Source of the DNA: Ralstonia pickettii DTP0602
Lineage (GTDB): Bacteria > Pseudomonadota > Gammaproteobacteria > Burkholderiales > Burkholderiaceae
DNA length: 64,000 bases
Assembly (NCBI GenBank): GCA_000471925.1
Contig: CP006667.1
Coordinates: forward strand, 372,001 to 436,000
Direction: 5' to 3'
Both the position numbers and the translations under genes were made by a program. Below the pieces are notes generated by a model. It saw only the letters and a program-made list of their open reading frames with translations. It was not told where the DNA came from and searched no databases. This document shows positions 38,261-47,908 of the stretch, in pieces; position 1 is the first letter of the stretch, and each line of letters begins with the position of its first letter.

Positions 38261-39237
38261 GTCGGCTCCTTTGCTTTGCGCGTGCCCATGTTGTCTTCGG
38301 CCCGGCTCATCATATGGATGAACACGTCCTCCAGGCTGGTCTGGGTCTGCGCTACGCGCCGGCCGGGACCGGCCAGGCGCGACAGCGTATCCGCGAGCGC
38401 CTGCGCATCGCGCCCGGTCACGTGCAGCGCGGTGCCGAAGGCCACGGTCTGCTCCACGCCCGGCGCGCCCTGTAGTTGCTCGGATAGCGTGGCGAGGTCG
38501 TCGCCTTCCACGCTCCAGGTCGACAGCTGCTGGCTGGCTACCACTTCATCGGCGGTGCCCTGCGCCAGCAGCTTGCCGTAGGCGATATAGGCGAGCTTGT
38601 GGCAGCGCTCGGCCTCGTCCATGTAGTGCGTGCTGACCAGCACCGAGATGCCGCGCGCGGCGAGCTGGTGCAACTGCTCCCAGAAGTCGCGCCGCGCCTT
38701 GGGATCGACGCCCGCGGTCGGTTCGTCGAGCAGCAGCAGTTCGGGCTCGTGCAGCAGGCAGGCCGCCAGCGCCAGCCGCTGCTTCCAGCCGCCAGACAGC
38801 GAGCCGGCGAGCTGCGCCGAACGCGTGGCCAGGCCCAGGTCCTCGAGGGCACGGTCGACAGCCTCGCGCCGGTTCGGCATGCCATAGACGCGGGCGACGA
38901 AGTCCAGGTTCTCGCGGATCGACAGGTCGTCCCAGTACGAGAACTTCTGCGTCATGTAGCCGACGCGGCGCTTGATCTCGTCAGCCTCGCGCAGGATGTC
39001 GTAGCCCAGGCAGGTGCCCGCGCCGGAGTCGGGCGTCAGCAGCCCGCACATCATGCGGATGGACGTCGTCTTGCCGCTGCCGTTGGGGCCGAGGAAGCCG
39101 AAGATCTCGCCGCGCGCGACCTGCATGCTGAGGTCGTTGACCACGTGCTTGTCGCCGAAGTGCTTGTTCAGGCCGCGCACGTCGATGGCGAGTTCGGCTG
39201 GCCGGCCGTTGGTGGTTGTGTTGGCTGTCGTGTTCAT
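38257..39237 (-). CDS. ABC transporter ATP-binding protein, single YbhF-like domain
   Basis: The 326-residue protein has one nucleotide-binding domain: Walker A GPNGSGKTT (near residue 51), Q-loop in YMTQKFSYWDD, signature LSGGWKQRLALA, Walker B LLLLDEPTAGVD, and switch His in VSTHYMDEAERC. The C-terminal extension of about 80 residues (LSTWSVEGDDLATLSEQLQG, ending VFIHMMSRAE) is typical of the drug-export subfamily. E. coli YbhF has two fused domains; this has one and would dimerise. It overlaps the HlyD gene and the permease by four bases each. Confidence 0.94.
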   Translation of the reverse strand: MNTTANTTTNGRPAELAIDVRGLNKHFGDKHVVNDLSMQVARGEIFGFLGPNGSGKTTSIRMMCGLLTPDSGAGTCLGYDILREADEIKRRVGYMTQKFSYWDDLSIRENLDFVARVYGMPNRREAVDRALEDLGLATRSAQLAGSLSGGWKQRLALAACLLHEPELLLLDEPTAGVDPKARRDFWEQLHQLAARGISVLVSTHYMDEAERCHKLAYIAYGKLLAQGTADEVVASQQLSTWSVEGDDLATLSEQLQGAPGVEQTVAFGTALHVTGRDAQALADTLSRLAGPGRRVAQTQTSLEDVFIHMMSRAEDNMGTRKAKEPT

Positions 39238-40205
39238 TGCCGCACCACTTCGACGGGCTGGCCGGGCCGCAGCTTCGGGGCGTCGGCGGTCGACGGGCGA
39301 GCCTCCACCAGGAACACCAGCTTGCGGCGGGTCTCGTTGCTGTAGATCACCGGCGGCGTGTATTCGGCCTCGTTGGCCACATAGGTGATGCTGGCTGCCA
39401 CGGGCGCGGCGCAGCCGTCGCAGCGCACCTGGACCGCCTGCCCGTTGCGCAGCGCGCCAACCACAGTCTCGGGCACGTAGAAGCGCACCTTGACGTTGCC
39501 CGGCGGCAGCATGCGCACCACCGGGCTGCCGGCCGGCACCCATTCGCCCAGCCGGTAGGGCGTGTCATAGACCAGGCCCGCCTGCGTGGCGGCGACAGTC
39601 TTGCGCGACAACTTCCAGTCCGCCTGCGCCAGCGCCGCGCGCGCGGCCGCCACTTGCGCGGCTTGCGCAGCTTGTTGCGCGTCGCGCCCGGGCAGGCGTG
39701 CCACGTCGATATCGCGCTGCAGCTCGCGCACGCGCGCGGCGTCGCTGTGGGCCTGTGCGCGCGTTTCGTCGAGCTGCGCCTGCGCGATGCCGCCGATCTC
39801 GTACTGGCGCTCGTCGCGCCGCAGGGCTGCGGCACTGCGCTGCGCCTGGGCCTGCGCCTGCGCCAGCTGGGCGCGGCTGACGTCGACTTCCACCGGGCGC
39901 TTGCCGGTCTTCATGTCTTGCAGCTGGGCTTCGGCCGCGCGCAGCTGGTCTTCGGCCTGCTGCCGCGCGGCGCGCTCGTCGTCGGATTCGAGCGCGAACA
40001 GCGCGGCGCCCTGGCTGACCTGCTGGCCGCGCTGCACCGACAGGGTGTCGAGGCGCCCAGCAAAGGGCGAGGCCACGCTGACGAACTCGCCTTCGACATA
40101 GCCTTGCCAGCTATCGGTGCGCTGGTTGCCGCAACCGGCAACGAGCAGCGCGGCAAACGTTGCTGCCAGCCCCGGCAGGGGGCGTTTGTGGTTTGCGTAC
40201 TTCAT
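39234..40205 (-). CDS. HlyD-family periplasmic adaptor, YbhG-like
   Basis: The 323-residue membrane fusion protein has a lipobox (LLVAGCGNQ), so it is anchored by lipid. The lipoyl half-motif GYVEGEFVSVASPFAGRLDT, a long coiled coil (about residues 75-190, rich in AQAQAQ), and a second lipoyl half (VAATQAGLVYDTPYRLGEWV) with beta-barrel (VKVRFYVPETVVGAL) follow. It bridges the ABC permease and the NodT-type channel. The gene overlaps TetR upstream and the ATPase downstream by four bases. Confidence 0.93.
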   Translation of the reverse strand: MKYANHKRPLPGLAATFAALLVAGCGNQRTDSWQGYVEGEFVSVASPFAGRLDTLSVQRGQQVSQGAALFALESDDERAARQQAEDQLRAAEAQLQDMKTGKRPVEVDVSRAQLAQAQAQAQRSAAALRRDERQYEIGGIAQAQLDETRAQAHSDAARVRELQRDIDVARLPGRDAQQAAQAAQVAAARAALAQADWKLSRKTVAATQAGLVYDTPYRLGEWVPAGSPVVRMLPPGNVKVRFYVPETVVGALRNGQAVQVRCDGCAAPVAASITYVANEAEYTPPVIYSNETRRKLVFLVEARPSTADAPKLRPGQPVEVVRQ

Positions 40206-40906
40206 GGTGACTCCGGGGAATGCTTGGGCTTGCCGGCGTTTGCGGCGGGCACGGGTGCCAGGCCGTGCGTCAGCAGCGCGGATACATGGCGTACCAGCGC
40301 GTCGGTATCGATCGCCTCGGCGCCGGGCAGCCGCCGCCAGATATGCGCGGTGGCCAGCGGCAGCAGCGTCAGGCCGACCAGCGACGGCATCAGCAGCACC
40401 GGCTCCAGTCCGCTGTTGAGCTGCCCGCGCGCGATCGCGGCCGCCAGCGGAGCGCTCAGTGCGCCGACGCGCTGCAGCGCGAAGCGGTCCAGCACGCGCT
40501 CGCGCAGGGCGCCGTCGGCGCTGGCGACTTCGCGGATCCACAGGCCGGGAAACCACGGCGTGGCGGCCGCGGCGCGGATCAGCGCGCTGGCGAGGCCGAT
40601 CAGCATCGCCAGCGGCTCCGTGTCGCCGCCCGCGGAGGCGAAGACGCCGGCGATCAGCGGCTGCAGCTTTTCCTCGGTCACGGCGTCGAGCAGCAACTCG
40701 CGGTCGCTGAAGTAGTAGTGGACCAGCGCCGGCGTCACGCCGGCCTGCGCGGCGATCGCCTTGACCGGCGTGCCGGCCACGCCCTGGCGCGAGAACAGCT
40801 CGGTGGCAGCATCGAGGATGCGTTCGCGCTGGCCGGGCTGGCCCGCGACGGGGCGGCCGGGGCTGCGGCGGGCGGAAGGTTTCGGTTTGGCGGGTTGGCG
40901 CGGCAT
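40202..40906 (-). CDS. TetR-family repressor of the ABC exporter operon
   Basis: The 234-residue protein begins with a basic, proline-rich stretch, then the TetR helix-turn-helix (RERILDAATELFSRQGVAGT, then AIAAQAGVTPALVHYYFSDR). It is the first gene of the exporter operon, so it likely represses its own operon, as CecR (YbiH) does for the ybh system of E. coli. Start 40906 is preferred over 40957 because the extra N-terminus would run into the AT-rich operator-like region. Confidence 0.9.
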   Translation of the reverse strand: MPRQPAKPKPSARRSPGRPVAGQPGQRERILDAATELFSRQGVAGTPVKAIAAQAGVTPALVHYYFSDRELLLDAVTEEKLQPLIAGVFASAGGDTEPLAMLIGLASALIRAAAATPWFPGLWIREVASADGALRERVLDRFALQRVGALSAPLAAAIARGQLNSGLEPVLLMPSLVGLTLLPLATAHIWRRLPGAEAIDTDALVRHVSALLTHGLAPVPAANAGKPKHSPESP

Positions 40907-40937
40907 GGGGGGCAAGTGAGTGCGTGGGCGGTGTCGA

Positions 40938-40966
40938 TGAAATATTAATTGTTTCATTAATTAATT
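40938..40966. promoter_or_regulatory. AT-rich overlapping dyads between tetR and porin genes, likely operator
   Basis: Within a very GC-rich region these 29 bases contain TGAAA-N9-TTTCA (40938-40956) and TTAAT-N6-ATTAA (40945-40960), with further ATTAAT units. The site is 32-60 bases upstream of the tetR start, a position suited to autoregulation by the TetR protein, and could also carry the promoter. Confidence 0.55.
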
Positions 40967-41085
40967 CAAGCGCGGTTACAACGTCGGCCTTGCCGCACAC
41001 GGTAGACATGTCATGGGGGCTTGGCTATGCTGCGGGCGCCGAAGCGCGCCGCCCCCGGCACATCCTTTCCACCATCCTCCAGCCG

Positions 41086-42462
41086 ATGCCGTTTCCGCCA
41101 CTTGTCGCCGCGCGCTCGCGCCGACCGTTCCGTTTCCGTCGCTGGCTGGCGGCACTGGCCTGTTGCGCATGCCTGCCGGCGATGGCACAGCAGTCGGTGC
41201 CGGCACAGGATTCCGGCGGCGCGGAGAATCCCTTCGCCTTCCACGGTCAGAGCACCTACATTTGGCAGCGCAAGCCGGCCTTCAACGCGGCCTATTCCGG
41301 CCCGAACAGCCTTGGCACCGAACGGGCCAAGAGCTATTCCTTCAGCGCGACGCTGGACCTGGGACTGAAGCTGTGGCGCGGTGCGGAATTCCACTTCAAC
41401 CCGGAGGCGACGCAAGGGGTACCGTTCTCCGGATTGCACGGACTGGGCGGCTTGTCCAACGGCGAGCTCGGCAAGGCAGCCAGCACCAGCCCGGTGTTCT
41501 ACCGGGCGCGCGCGTTTGTCCGGCAGACATGGGACATGGGTGGCGGCAGCGAAACGCTGGACGCGGACTTCAACCAGTTCGCGCGCACCGTCGATCGGCA
41601 GCGGCTGGTGCTGACGGCCGGCAATTTCGGCGTGCTCGATGTGTTCGACCAGAACGAGTTCGGTTCGGACCCGCGCACGCAGTTCATGAACTGGGCGTTC
41701 ATGACGCACGGTGCGTTCGACTATCCGGCCGATGCGCGCGGCTATAGCTGGGGCCTGGCGCTGGAGTACATCGGCGACGGCTGGTCGGCGCGCATCGGGC
41801 GCTTTTTGCAGCCGCTGGAGTCCAACGGGCTGGAGCTGGACACGCGCATGTTCCAGCACTACGGCGACATCATCGAACTGGAAAAGCGCTATGAGCTGGC
41901 GGGCCGCCCCGGCACCGCACGTCTGCTCTGGTTCCGCAACAAGGCGCGCATGGGCGCGTTCAACGACGCGATCCAGTTCGGCATCGCCAACAACACCACG
42001 CCCGACCTCGCCGACGTGCGGCGCGAGCACGCCAAGAGCGGCGTGGGCGTGACGCTGCTGCAGCAGGTCACCGATTCACTGGGGCTGTTTGCGCGCGCCA
42101 GCTTGTCGGACGACAAGACCGAGACTTACGCCTTTACCGAGATCGGCCGGCAGGTGTCAGCGGGCGGCGTGCTGAAGGGCGATGCGTGGGGACGGGGGCG
42201 CGATGCGCTGGGGGTGGCGGTGGCGATCAATATGCTGGGGGCCCACCATCGCAACTACCTGGCCGCGGGCGGGCAGGGGGCGTTTCTCGGGGACGGTGCG
42301 CTGCGCTATGGGCCGGAGCAGATACTAGAGATCTACTACAGCTTCCAGCCGGTGCAGTACCTGAGCATCAGCCCGGATTTCCAGTACGTGCGCAATCCGG
42401 GGTACAACCGCGACCGGGGGCCGGTGAAGTTTTTCGGGGTGCGGTTTCACGGGGAGTTTTGA
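41086..42462 (+). CDS. OprB-family carbohydrate-selective porin
   Basis: The 458-residue protein has a signal peptide (ending LPAMAQ) and a beta-barrel of the OprB family: FAFHGQSTYIWQRKPAFNAA, GLKLWRGAEFHFNPEATQG, FVRQTWDMGG, LTAGNFGVLDVFDQN, and a C-terminal strand ending in Phe (RFHGEF). OprB porins admit glucose and other sugars or small solutes. The frame is open upstream to 40924, but ATG 41086 gives the expected signal peptide. It is divergent from the exporter operon and convergent with queF. Confidence 0.88.
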   Translation: MPFPPLVAARSRRPFRFRRWLAALACCACLPAMAQQSVPAQDSGGAENPFAFHGQSTYIWQRKPAFNAAYSGPNSLGTERAKSYSFSATLDLGLKLWRGAEFHFNPEATQGVPFSGLHGLGGLSNGELGKAASTSPVFYRARAFVRQTWDMGGGSETLDADFNQFARTVDRQRLVLTAGNFGVLDVFDQNEFGSDPRTQFMNWAFMTHGAFDYPADARGYSWGLALEYIGDGWSARIGRFLQPLESNGLELDTRMFQHYGDIIELEKRYELAGRPGTARLLWFRNKARMGAFNDAIQFGIANNTTPDLADVRREHAKSGVGVTLLQQVTDSLGLFARASLSDDKTETYAFTEIGRQVSAGGVLKGDAWGRGRDALGVAVAINMLGAHHRNYLAAGGQGAFLGDGALRYGPEQILEIYYSFQPVQYLSISPDFQYVRNPGYNRDRGPVKFFGVRFHGEF

Positions 42463-42477
42463 TCCTCCCCGCCTGGC

Positions 42478-43311
42478 TTACTGCCGCGCGTTGCGCTTGT
42501 TATCCGGCCACGCCGTATTGAAGTTGGTCCGGAACGGATTGATATCCAGTCCGCCCCGCCGCGTATAGCGCGCGTACACCGCCAGCTTGACCGGCTTGCA
42601 CTGGCGCAACACGTCCATGAAGATCCGCTCCACGCACTGCTCGTGGAACTCGTTGTGGTTGCGGAACGAGATCAGGTACTTCAGCAACCCTTCCTGGTTG
42701 ATCGGGGCGCCCACATAGCGGATCTGCACGCTGCCCCAGTCCGGCTGCCCGGTCACCAGGCAGTTGGACTTCAGCAGGTGCGACACCAGCGTTTCCTCCA
42801 CCGGCGTTTCTTCCTGGTCGGCACGCAGCAGCTCGGGCGCCGGCTCGTAGCGGTCCACCTCGATATCGAGACGGTCCAGCAGCAGCCCGTCGAGTTCGCC
42901 CATCTGCTGCTTGCCCAGCTCGGGCTCGGTCACCAGCCGCACCTGCACGGTACCGCCAGTGGCCTCGGACAGGTCGTGGTGCAGCAGCTGCTGCAACGCC
43001 TCGGGCGAAGCGATCTTCGACTGGTTGAACGAGTTCAGGTAAAGCTTGAACGACTTTGACTCGATGATATTGGGCGTGTCCGACGGGATGATGAAGGTGG
43101 CCAGCGCCACCTGCGGCTTGCCTTTCAGGTTCAGCCACGAGAGCTCGTACGCATTCCAGATATCGACGCCGAAGAACGGCACCGGCTTGCCTTCGGGCAG
43201 GCCGATCTCGGTGCGCTTGGGCTGGCGCGGGATCGGGAACAGCAGCGAGGCGTCGTATTCGGTCTTGTAGGCCGAGGGCTTGCCCAGCGGCGAATGTTCA
43301 GGGAGGCTCAT
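42478..43311 (-). CDS. queF: NADPH-dependent 7-cyano-7-deazaguanine reductase
   Basis: QueF reduces preQ0 to preQ1 in queuosine biosynthesis. The 277-residue protein is the long, two-module YqgN-type form found in E. coli. Visible are the QueF motif [14 protein letters not shown] in the first half, and [12 protein letters not shown] with catalytic Cys184 and Asp191 in the second. [14 protein letters not shown] completes the active site. It is 20 bases downstream of ilvA and codirectional, so cotranscription is likely. Confidence 0.97.
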   Translation of the reverse strand: MSLPEHSPLGKPSAYKTEYDASLLFPIPRQPKRTEIGLPEGKPVPFFGVDIWNAYELSWLNLKGKPQVALATFIIPSDTPNIIESKSFKLYLNSFNQSKIASPEALQQLLHHDLSEATGGTVQVRLVTEPELGKQQMGELDGLLLDRLDIEVDRYEPAPELLRADQEETPVEETLVSHLLKSNCLVTGQPDWGSVQIRYVGAPINQEGLLKYLISFRNHNEFHEQCVERIFMDVLRQCKPVKLAVYARYTRRGGLDINPFRTNFNTAWPDNKRNARQ

Positions 43312-43331
43312 GGGGCGCTCAGCAGGGTCGG

Positions 43332-44879
43332 TCAGGACAGGAACAGCTTGTACACCGGGTTGTCCGTTTCGTCCCAGTGTACGTAACCCAGCGTCGAAAG
43401 GAAGGCGCGGAAGGCCCGCATCTCGTTCTTGGGCACCTGGATGCCGACTAGGATGTTGGAGGTGTCCGCGCCCTGGTTGCGGTAGTGGAACAGGCTGATG
43501 TTCCAGTTCGGGCTCATGCTCGACAGGAACTTCATCAGCGCGCCCGGCCGCTCCGGGAACTCGAAGCGGAACAGCAGTTCGTCATGCGCCAGCGGCGAGC
43601 GCCCGCCCACCATGTAGCGGATATGCTGCTTGGCCAGCTCGTCGTTGGACAGGTCGAGCGTGTCGAAGCCGTGCTTGCGGAAGCTGGCGGCGATCTTGTC
43701 GTTCTCCGCGCGGCTGGCGATCTGCACGCCGACGAAGATATGCGCCACGTTGGTGTCGGCGATGCGGTAGTTGAACTCGGTGACGCTGCGCGTGCCCACC
43801 AGCTCGCAGAAGCGCTTAAAGCTGCCGCGCTCCTCGGGGATGGTCACGGCGAACACGCCTTCGCGCGCCTCGCCCACTTCGGCGCGCTCGGCGACGAAGC
43901 GCAGGCGGTCGAAGTTCATGTTGGCGCCGCAGGCGATCGCCACCAGGTGCTGGCCCTTGAGCTTCTCGCGCTCCGCATAGGCCTTGAGGCCGGCCACGGC
44001 GAGCGCACCGGCCGGTTCCAGGATGCTGCGCGTATCCTGGAACACGTCCTTCACGCCCGCGCAGATGGCGTCGGTATCGACCAGGATGATCTCGTCGACC
44101 AGCTCGCGCGTGATGCGGAAGGTTTCCTTGCCGACCAGCTTGACCGCGGTGCCGTCCGAGAACAGCCCCACTTCCTTCAGCTCGATGCGCTTGCCTGCGT
44201 CGACAGAGCGCTTCATCGCGTCCGAATCCACCGTCTGCACGCCGATCACCTTGATCTCCGGACGCACCGCCTTGATGTAGGCCGCGATTCCCGAGATCAG
44301 CCCGCCGCCGCCGATGGCGACAAAGATCGCATGGATCGGGCCCGGGTGCTGGCGCAGGATTTCCATGGCGATGGTGCCCTGGCCGGCGATCACTTCGGGA
44401 TCGTCGAACGGGTGGATGAAGGTCAGCTTGTGCTTCTTCTCCAGCACCGCGGCGTGGGTGTAGGCGTCGCTGTAGGACTCGCCGTGCAGCACGATCTCGA
44501 CCCACTGGCCGCCGCGTTCGCGCACGGCGTCGATCTTCACCTGCGGCGTCGTCACCGGCATGGCGATGATCGCCTTGCATTGCAGCCGCGCCGCGGCCAG
44601 CGCCACGCCCTGCGCATGGTTGCCCGCCGAGGCGGCGATCACGCCGCGCTTGAGCTCCTCCGGCGTGAGCGACGCCATCTTGTTGTACGCGCCACGCAGC
44701 TTGAAGGAGAACACCGGCTGGGTGTCCTCGCGCTTGAACCAGACCGAATTGCCGGTGCGCGCCGAGAGCTGGTGCGCATAGGTCAGCTCAGTCTCCTGTG
44801 CCACGTCATAGACCTTGGCGGTCAGGATCTTCTTCAAATAATCGGGTTTGGCGGCGGAGGCGGCGGACTTGCGGGTCAT
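43332..44879 (-). CDS. ilvA: Threonine ammonia-lyase, biosynthetic
   Basis: IlvA deaminates threonine to 2-oxobutanoate, the first step of isoleucine synthesis. The 515-residue protein has the PLP fold with Lys60 in [24 protein letters not shown], the phosphate-binding GGGGLISG loop, and [12 protein letters not shown]. From about residue 330 two ACT-like regulatory domains follow ([31 protein letters not shown]), consistent with isoleucine feedback inhibition. The length matches E. coli IlvA. It is divergent from otsB. Confidence 0.97.
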   Translation of the reverse strand: MTRKSAASAAKPDYLKKILTAKVYDVAQETELTYAHQLSARTGNSVWFKREDTQPVFSFKLRGAYNKMASLTPEELKRGVIAASAGNHAQGVALAAARLQCKAIIAMPVTTPQVKIDAVRERGGQWVEIVLHGESYSDAYTHAAVLEKKHKLTFIHPFDDPEVIAGQGTIAMEILRQHPGPIHAIFVAIGGGGLISGIAAYIKAVRPEIKVIGVQTVDSDAMKRSVDAGKRIELKEVGLFSDGTAVKLVGKETFRITRELVDEIILVDTDAICAGVKDVFQDTRSILEPAGALAVAGLKAYAEREKLKGQHLVAIACGANMNFDRLRFVAERAEVGEAREGVFAVTIPEERGSFKRFCELVGTRSVTEFNYRIADTNVAHIFVGVQIASRAENDKIAASFRKHGFDTLDLSNDELAKQHIRYMVGGRSPLAHDELLFRFEFPERPGALMKFLSSMSPNWNISLFHYRNQGADTSNILVGIQVPKNEMRAFRAFLSTLGYVHWDETDNPVYKLFLS

Positions 44880-45192
44880 GGTGTCTGGGCAGGGGCCTTG
44901 GGGCGGCGAATAAAAGCGGCGCAAAAAAAGGCGGAAATTCTGGCGGAAACCGTCAATGATAAAGGATGGCGGCGCCTTCCACCCGGCCCGGGCGACGCGC
45001 GCGCCGCCCGCGGTGCGTCGTCCGGGCCGGGTCCAGGGCGCTCTTTGTGTGCGGGGCGGCGCACTCGCGCGGACAGGGTTTGCGGGAAGCGACTGGTTGT
45101 CCCGGACTTGCATCCGCGCCAGGTTGCGCCCACGCCATGTAGGACGAAGCCCGGTGGACGCCTGTCAAAACGACGTGTTACGGTTTAACGCG
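44880..45192. other. Divergent ilvA / otsB intergenic region
   Basis: 313 bases that should hold both promoters. I looked for a branched-chain attenuator upstream of ilvA (short ORF rich in Ile/Val/Leu codons plus a terminator) and did not see one. No repeats or gene. Confidence 0.4.
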
Positions 45193-45975
45193 ATGCCTCA
45201 CCTACCGCTTATCGAACCCAATACCGCCCTGTTTCTCGACTTCGACGGCACGCTGGCCGACCTGGCCCCGCGCCCGGAACTGGTGCAGGTCGAACCCGAA
45301 CTGGTCGGCACGCTACGTACGCTGTACCAGCGACTGGACGGCGCGCTGGCCGTCATCTCCGGGCGGCCCGTGATCGAACTGGACCACTTCCTGCGACCGC
45401 TGCAGCTCCCGGCCGCCGGCGTGCACGGCGCCGAATTCCGCACCGACGGCGGCATGGTGTCCAAGACGCCCGCGCCGGGGCTGGAACCGCTGATCCCCCA
45501 CCTGGAAGCGCTGGTGCGCGCCTATCCGGCGCTGATGCTGGAGCGCAAGTCAGTCGCCGTCGCCATCCACTACCGCCAGGCGCCCGAACTGGCCGGCGTG
45601 GTCGAAGCCGCGGTCACTGACGTATTGCGCCATGCCGTCGGGCTGGAGGCGCTGCCGGGCAAGATGGTGGTCGAGATCAAGCCCGCCGGCGTCGACAAGG
45701 GCGACGCCATCGCCGCATTCATGAAGGCGCCGCCGTTTGCCGAGCGCGTGCCGCTCTTTGCCGGCGACGACCTGACCGACGAGCCCGGCTTTGCCGCCGT
45801 GCGCAAGCTCGGCGGCCTGGGCGTGCTGGTGGGCCAGCGCCAGACGCTGGCCGGCACCACCGTGGCCGGGCCGGCCGCGCTGCGCAGCTGGCTACATCGC
45901 TCGGCCAGGGCACTTGACGACGCTGCACGCGCCACCGGCAAGCCGGGCGCCGTGCCTCACACAACGACATCCTGA
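45193..45975 (+). CDS. otsB: Trehalose-6-phosphate phosphatase
   Basis: OtsB dephosphorylates trehalose-6-phosphate to trehalose. The 260-residue HAD-superfamily enzyme has motif I FLDFDGTLADL with nucleophile Asp16 and acid Asp18, motif II VISGRP, the substrate-binding GVHGAEFRTDGG, Lys in VVEIKPAGVDKGDAI, and motif IV FAGDDLTDEPGF. It is the first gene of a three-gene trehalose operon; 13 bases separate it from the GH15 gene. Confidence 0.96.
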   Translation: MPHLPLIEPNTALFLDFDGTLADLAPRPELVQVEPELVGTLRTLYQRLDGALAVISGRPVIELDHFLRPLQLPAAGVHGAEFRTDGGMVSKTPAPGLEPLIPHLEALVRAYPALMLERKSVAVAIHYRQAPELAGVVEAAVTDVLRHAVGLEALPGKMVVEIKPAGVDKGDAIAAFMKAPPFAERVPLFAGDDLTDEPGFAAVRKLGGLGVLVGQRQTLAGTTVAGPAALRSWLHRSARALDDAARATGKPGAVPHTTTS

Positions 45976-45988
45976 GGGAGGTATCGCT

Positions 45989-47857
45989 GTGACCAACAAT
46001 ACAAGCAGCCCCGGGGAACTGGGCAGGCAGCCGCGCGAAGGCGTGCACAAGACCATGGATGGCAGTGGCCGCTTTGCCAATCCGTCGCTGTCGCTTGGCA
46101 TGATCGGCAACTGTTCCATCTCCGCGCTGGTGGACTGCCGCGGGCGCATCGTGTGGTCGTGCCTGCCGCGCTTCGACGGCGATCCGGTGTTCAACGCACT
46201 GCTGGACCCGAGCGAGAACGCCGGCCATTTCTCGATCGAGATCGAGGATTTCCACAGCGCCAGCCAGTGGTACGAGCCCAACACCGCGGTGCTGCGCACG
46301 CGCCTGACCGACACGCACGGCAACTGCCTGGAGATCACCGACTTCGCGCCGCGCTTCTTCCGGCTCGGGCGCTATTTCCGCCCGACTGCGCTGATCCGGC
46401 GCATCCGCCCGGTGCGCGGCGCGCCGCGCGTGCGCGTGGCGGTGGCGCCGCGCTTCGAATGGGGCCGCAAGGCGCCCGAGATCACGCGCGGCAGCAGCCA
46501 TGTGCGCTACATCGGCGATTCCATGACGTTGCGCATGACCACCGACGCGCCGCTGGCCTACGTGCTGTCGCAGACGCCGTTCCTGGTGACGCGCGGGTAC
46601 AACTTCATCCTCGGCCCGGACGAGACGCTGGCGCACGGCGTGGAAGAAACCGCACGCGATTTCGAGCAAGAGACCACCGCGTACTGGCGCCTGTGGAGCC
46701 GCCGGCTCGCGGTGCCGCGCGAATGGCAGGACGCGGTGATCCGCGCCGCCATCACGCTGAAGATGTCGCTGTACGAAGAGACCGGCGCCATTGTCGCCGC
46801 CATGACCACAAGCATTCCCGAAGCCCCGGGCAGCGGGCGCAACTGGGACTACCGCTTCTGCTGGCTGCGTGACGCCTTCTTTGTCGTGCGCGCGCTCAAC
46901 AGCCTGTCTGAAGTCGGCACGATGGAGGATTACCTGCGCTGGCTGGCAAACGTGGTGATGCAGTCGCAGGACGGGCATATCCAGCCGCTGTACGGCATTG
47001 GCCTGGAGCGGGAGCTGCCCGAAAGCATGCTCGACCACCTGGCCGGCTACCGCGGCATGGGCCCGGTGCGCGTCGGCAACCAGGCGCAGGAGCACTTCCA
47101 GCACGATGTCTACGGCAACGTGGTGCTGGGCGCGGCGCAGGCCTTCCATGACCACCGGCTGCTGCATCGCGGCGGGGCGGCTGAATTCCACCGGCTGGAA
47201 CAGGTTGGCGAGCAGGCAGTCAAGGTGTTCGGCACGCCTGACGCCGGCATGTGGGAACTGCGTACCCGGGCGCGCGTGCATACCTCGTCGGCGCTGATGA
47301 GCTGGGCGGCTTGCGACCGCCTGGCCAAGATCGCCGAGAAGCTGCAGATCCCGGACCGTGCCGCCTACTGGCACGACCACGCCAGCCGGATGAAGGAACG
47401 CATCCTGGCCGAATCGTGGAGCGAATCGCGCCAGTCTTTTGCCGAGAGCTTCGGCGGGCGCGAACTGGATGCCAGCGTGCTGTTGATGGCCGAGGTCAAT
47501 TTCATCGACCCGCACGACGAGCGCTTTATCGCCACGGTCAAGGCGCTGGAGACGTCGCTGTGCGACGGCCCGTACATGCGCCGCTACGAGGCGCCGGACG
47601 ATTTCGGCAAGCCCGAGACCGCCTTCAACATCTGCACCTTCTGGCGCATCGACGCGCTGGCGCGCATCGGCCGGCGCGAAGAGGCACGCGAGATCTTCGA
47701 ATCGATGCTCGCCGCGCGCAACCCGCTGGGCCTGCTGTCCGAGGACACCCACCCCGTGACCGGCGAGATGTGGGGCAACTTCCCGCAGACGTATTCGATG
47801 GTCGGCCTGATCAACGGCGCCATGCGGCTGTCGGCGCCGTGGGATTCGGTGATCTGA
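45989..47857 (+). CDS. Glycoside hydrolase family 15 protein of the trehalose operon
   Basis: The 622-residue cytosolic protein starts at GTG 45989, with GGGAGG upstream. It has the N-terminal beta-sandwich (SLGMIGNCSISALVDCRGRI) and the (alpha/alpha)6 barrel of GH15: NWDYRFCWLRDAFFVVRALN near residue 285, and LLSEDTHPVTGEMWGNFPQT near residue 583, carrying the likely catalytic Glu. GH15 includes glucoamylases and mycobacterial-type trehalases. Its place between otsB and otsA makes an alpha-glucoside or trehalose substrate likely, so the operon may both make and recycle trehalose; this is inference. Confidence 0.9.
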   Translation: MTNNTSSPGELGRQPREGVHKTMDGSGRFANPSLSLGMIGNCSISALVDCRGRIVWSCLPRFDGDPVFNALLDPSENAGHFSIEIEDFHSASQWYEPNTAVLRTRLTDTHGNCLEITDFAPRFFRLGRYFRPTALIRRIRPVRGAPRVRVAVAPRFEWGRKAPEITRGSSHVRYIGDSMTLRMTTDAPLAYVLSQTPFLVTRGYNFILGPDETLAHGVEETARDFEQETTAYWRLWSRRLAVPREWQDAVIRAAITLKMSLYEETGAIVAAMTTSIPEAPGSGRNWDYRFCWLRDAFFVVRALNSLSEVGTMEDYLRWLANVVMQSQDGHIQPLYGIGLERELPESMLDHLAGYRGMGPVRVGNQAQEHFQHDVYGNVVLGAAQAFHDHRLLHRGGAAEFHRLEQVGEQAVKVFGTPDAGMWELRTRARVHTSSALMSWAACDRLAKIAEKLQIPDRAAYWHDHASRMKERILAESWSESRQSFAESFGGRELDASVLLMAEVNFIDPHDERFIATVKALETSLCDGPYMRRYEAPDDFGKPETAFNICTFWRIDALARIGRREEAREIFESMLAARNPLGLLSEDTHPVTGEMWGNFPQTYSMVGLINGAMRLSAPWDSVI

Positions 47858-47908
47858 CCCACGCAACCTGGCACGGCGACAAGAACAGAGGACTCCAGAA
47901 AACAACAT

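Noticed and set aside
44880..45192. Isoleucine/valine attenuator upstream of ilvA
   Set aside because: No leader peptide with clustered branched-chain codons and no terminator/antiterminator pair were seen.
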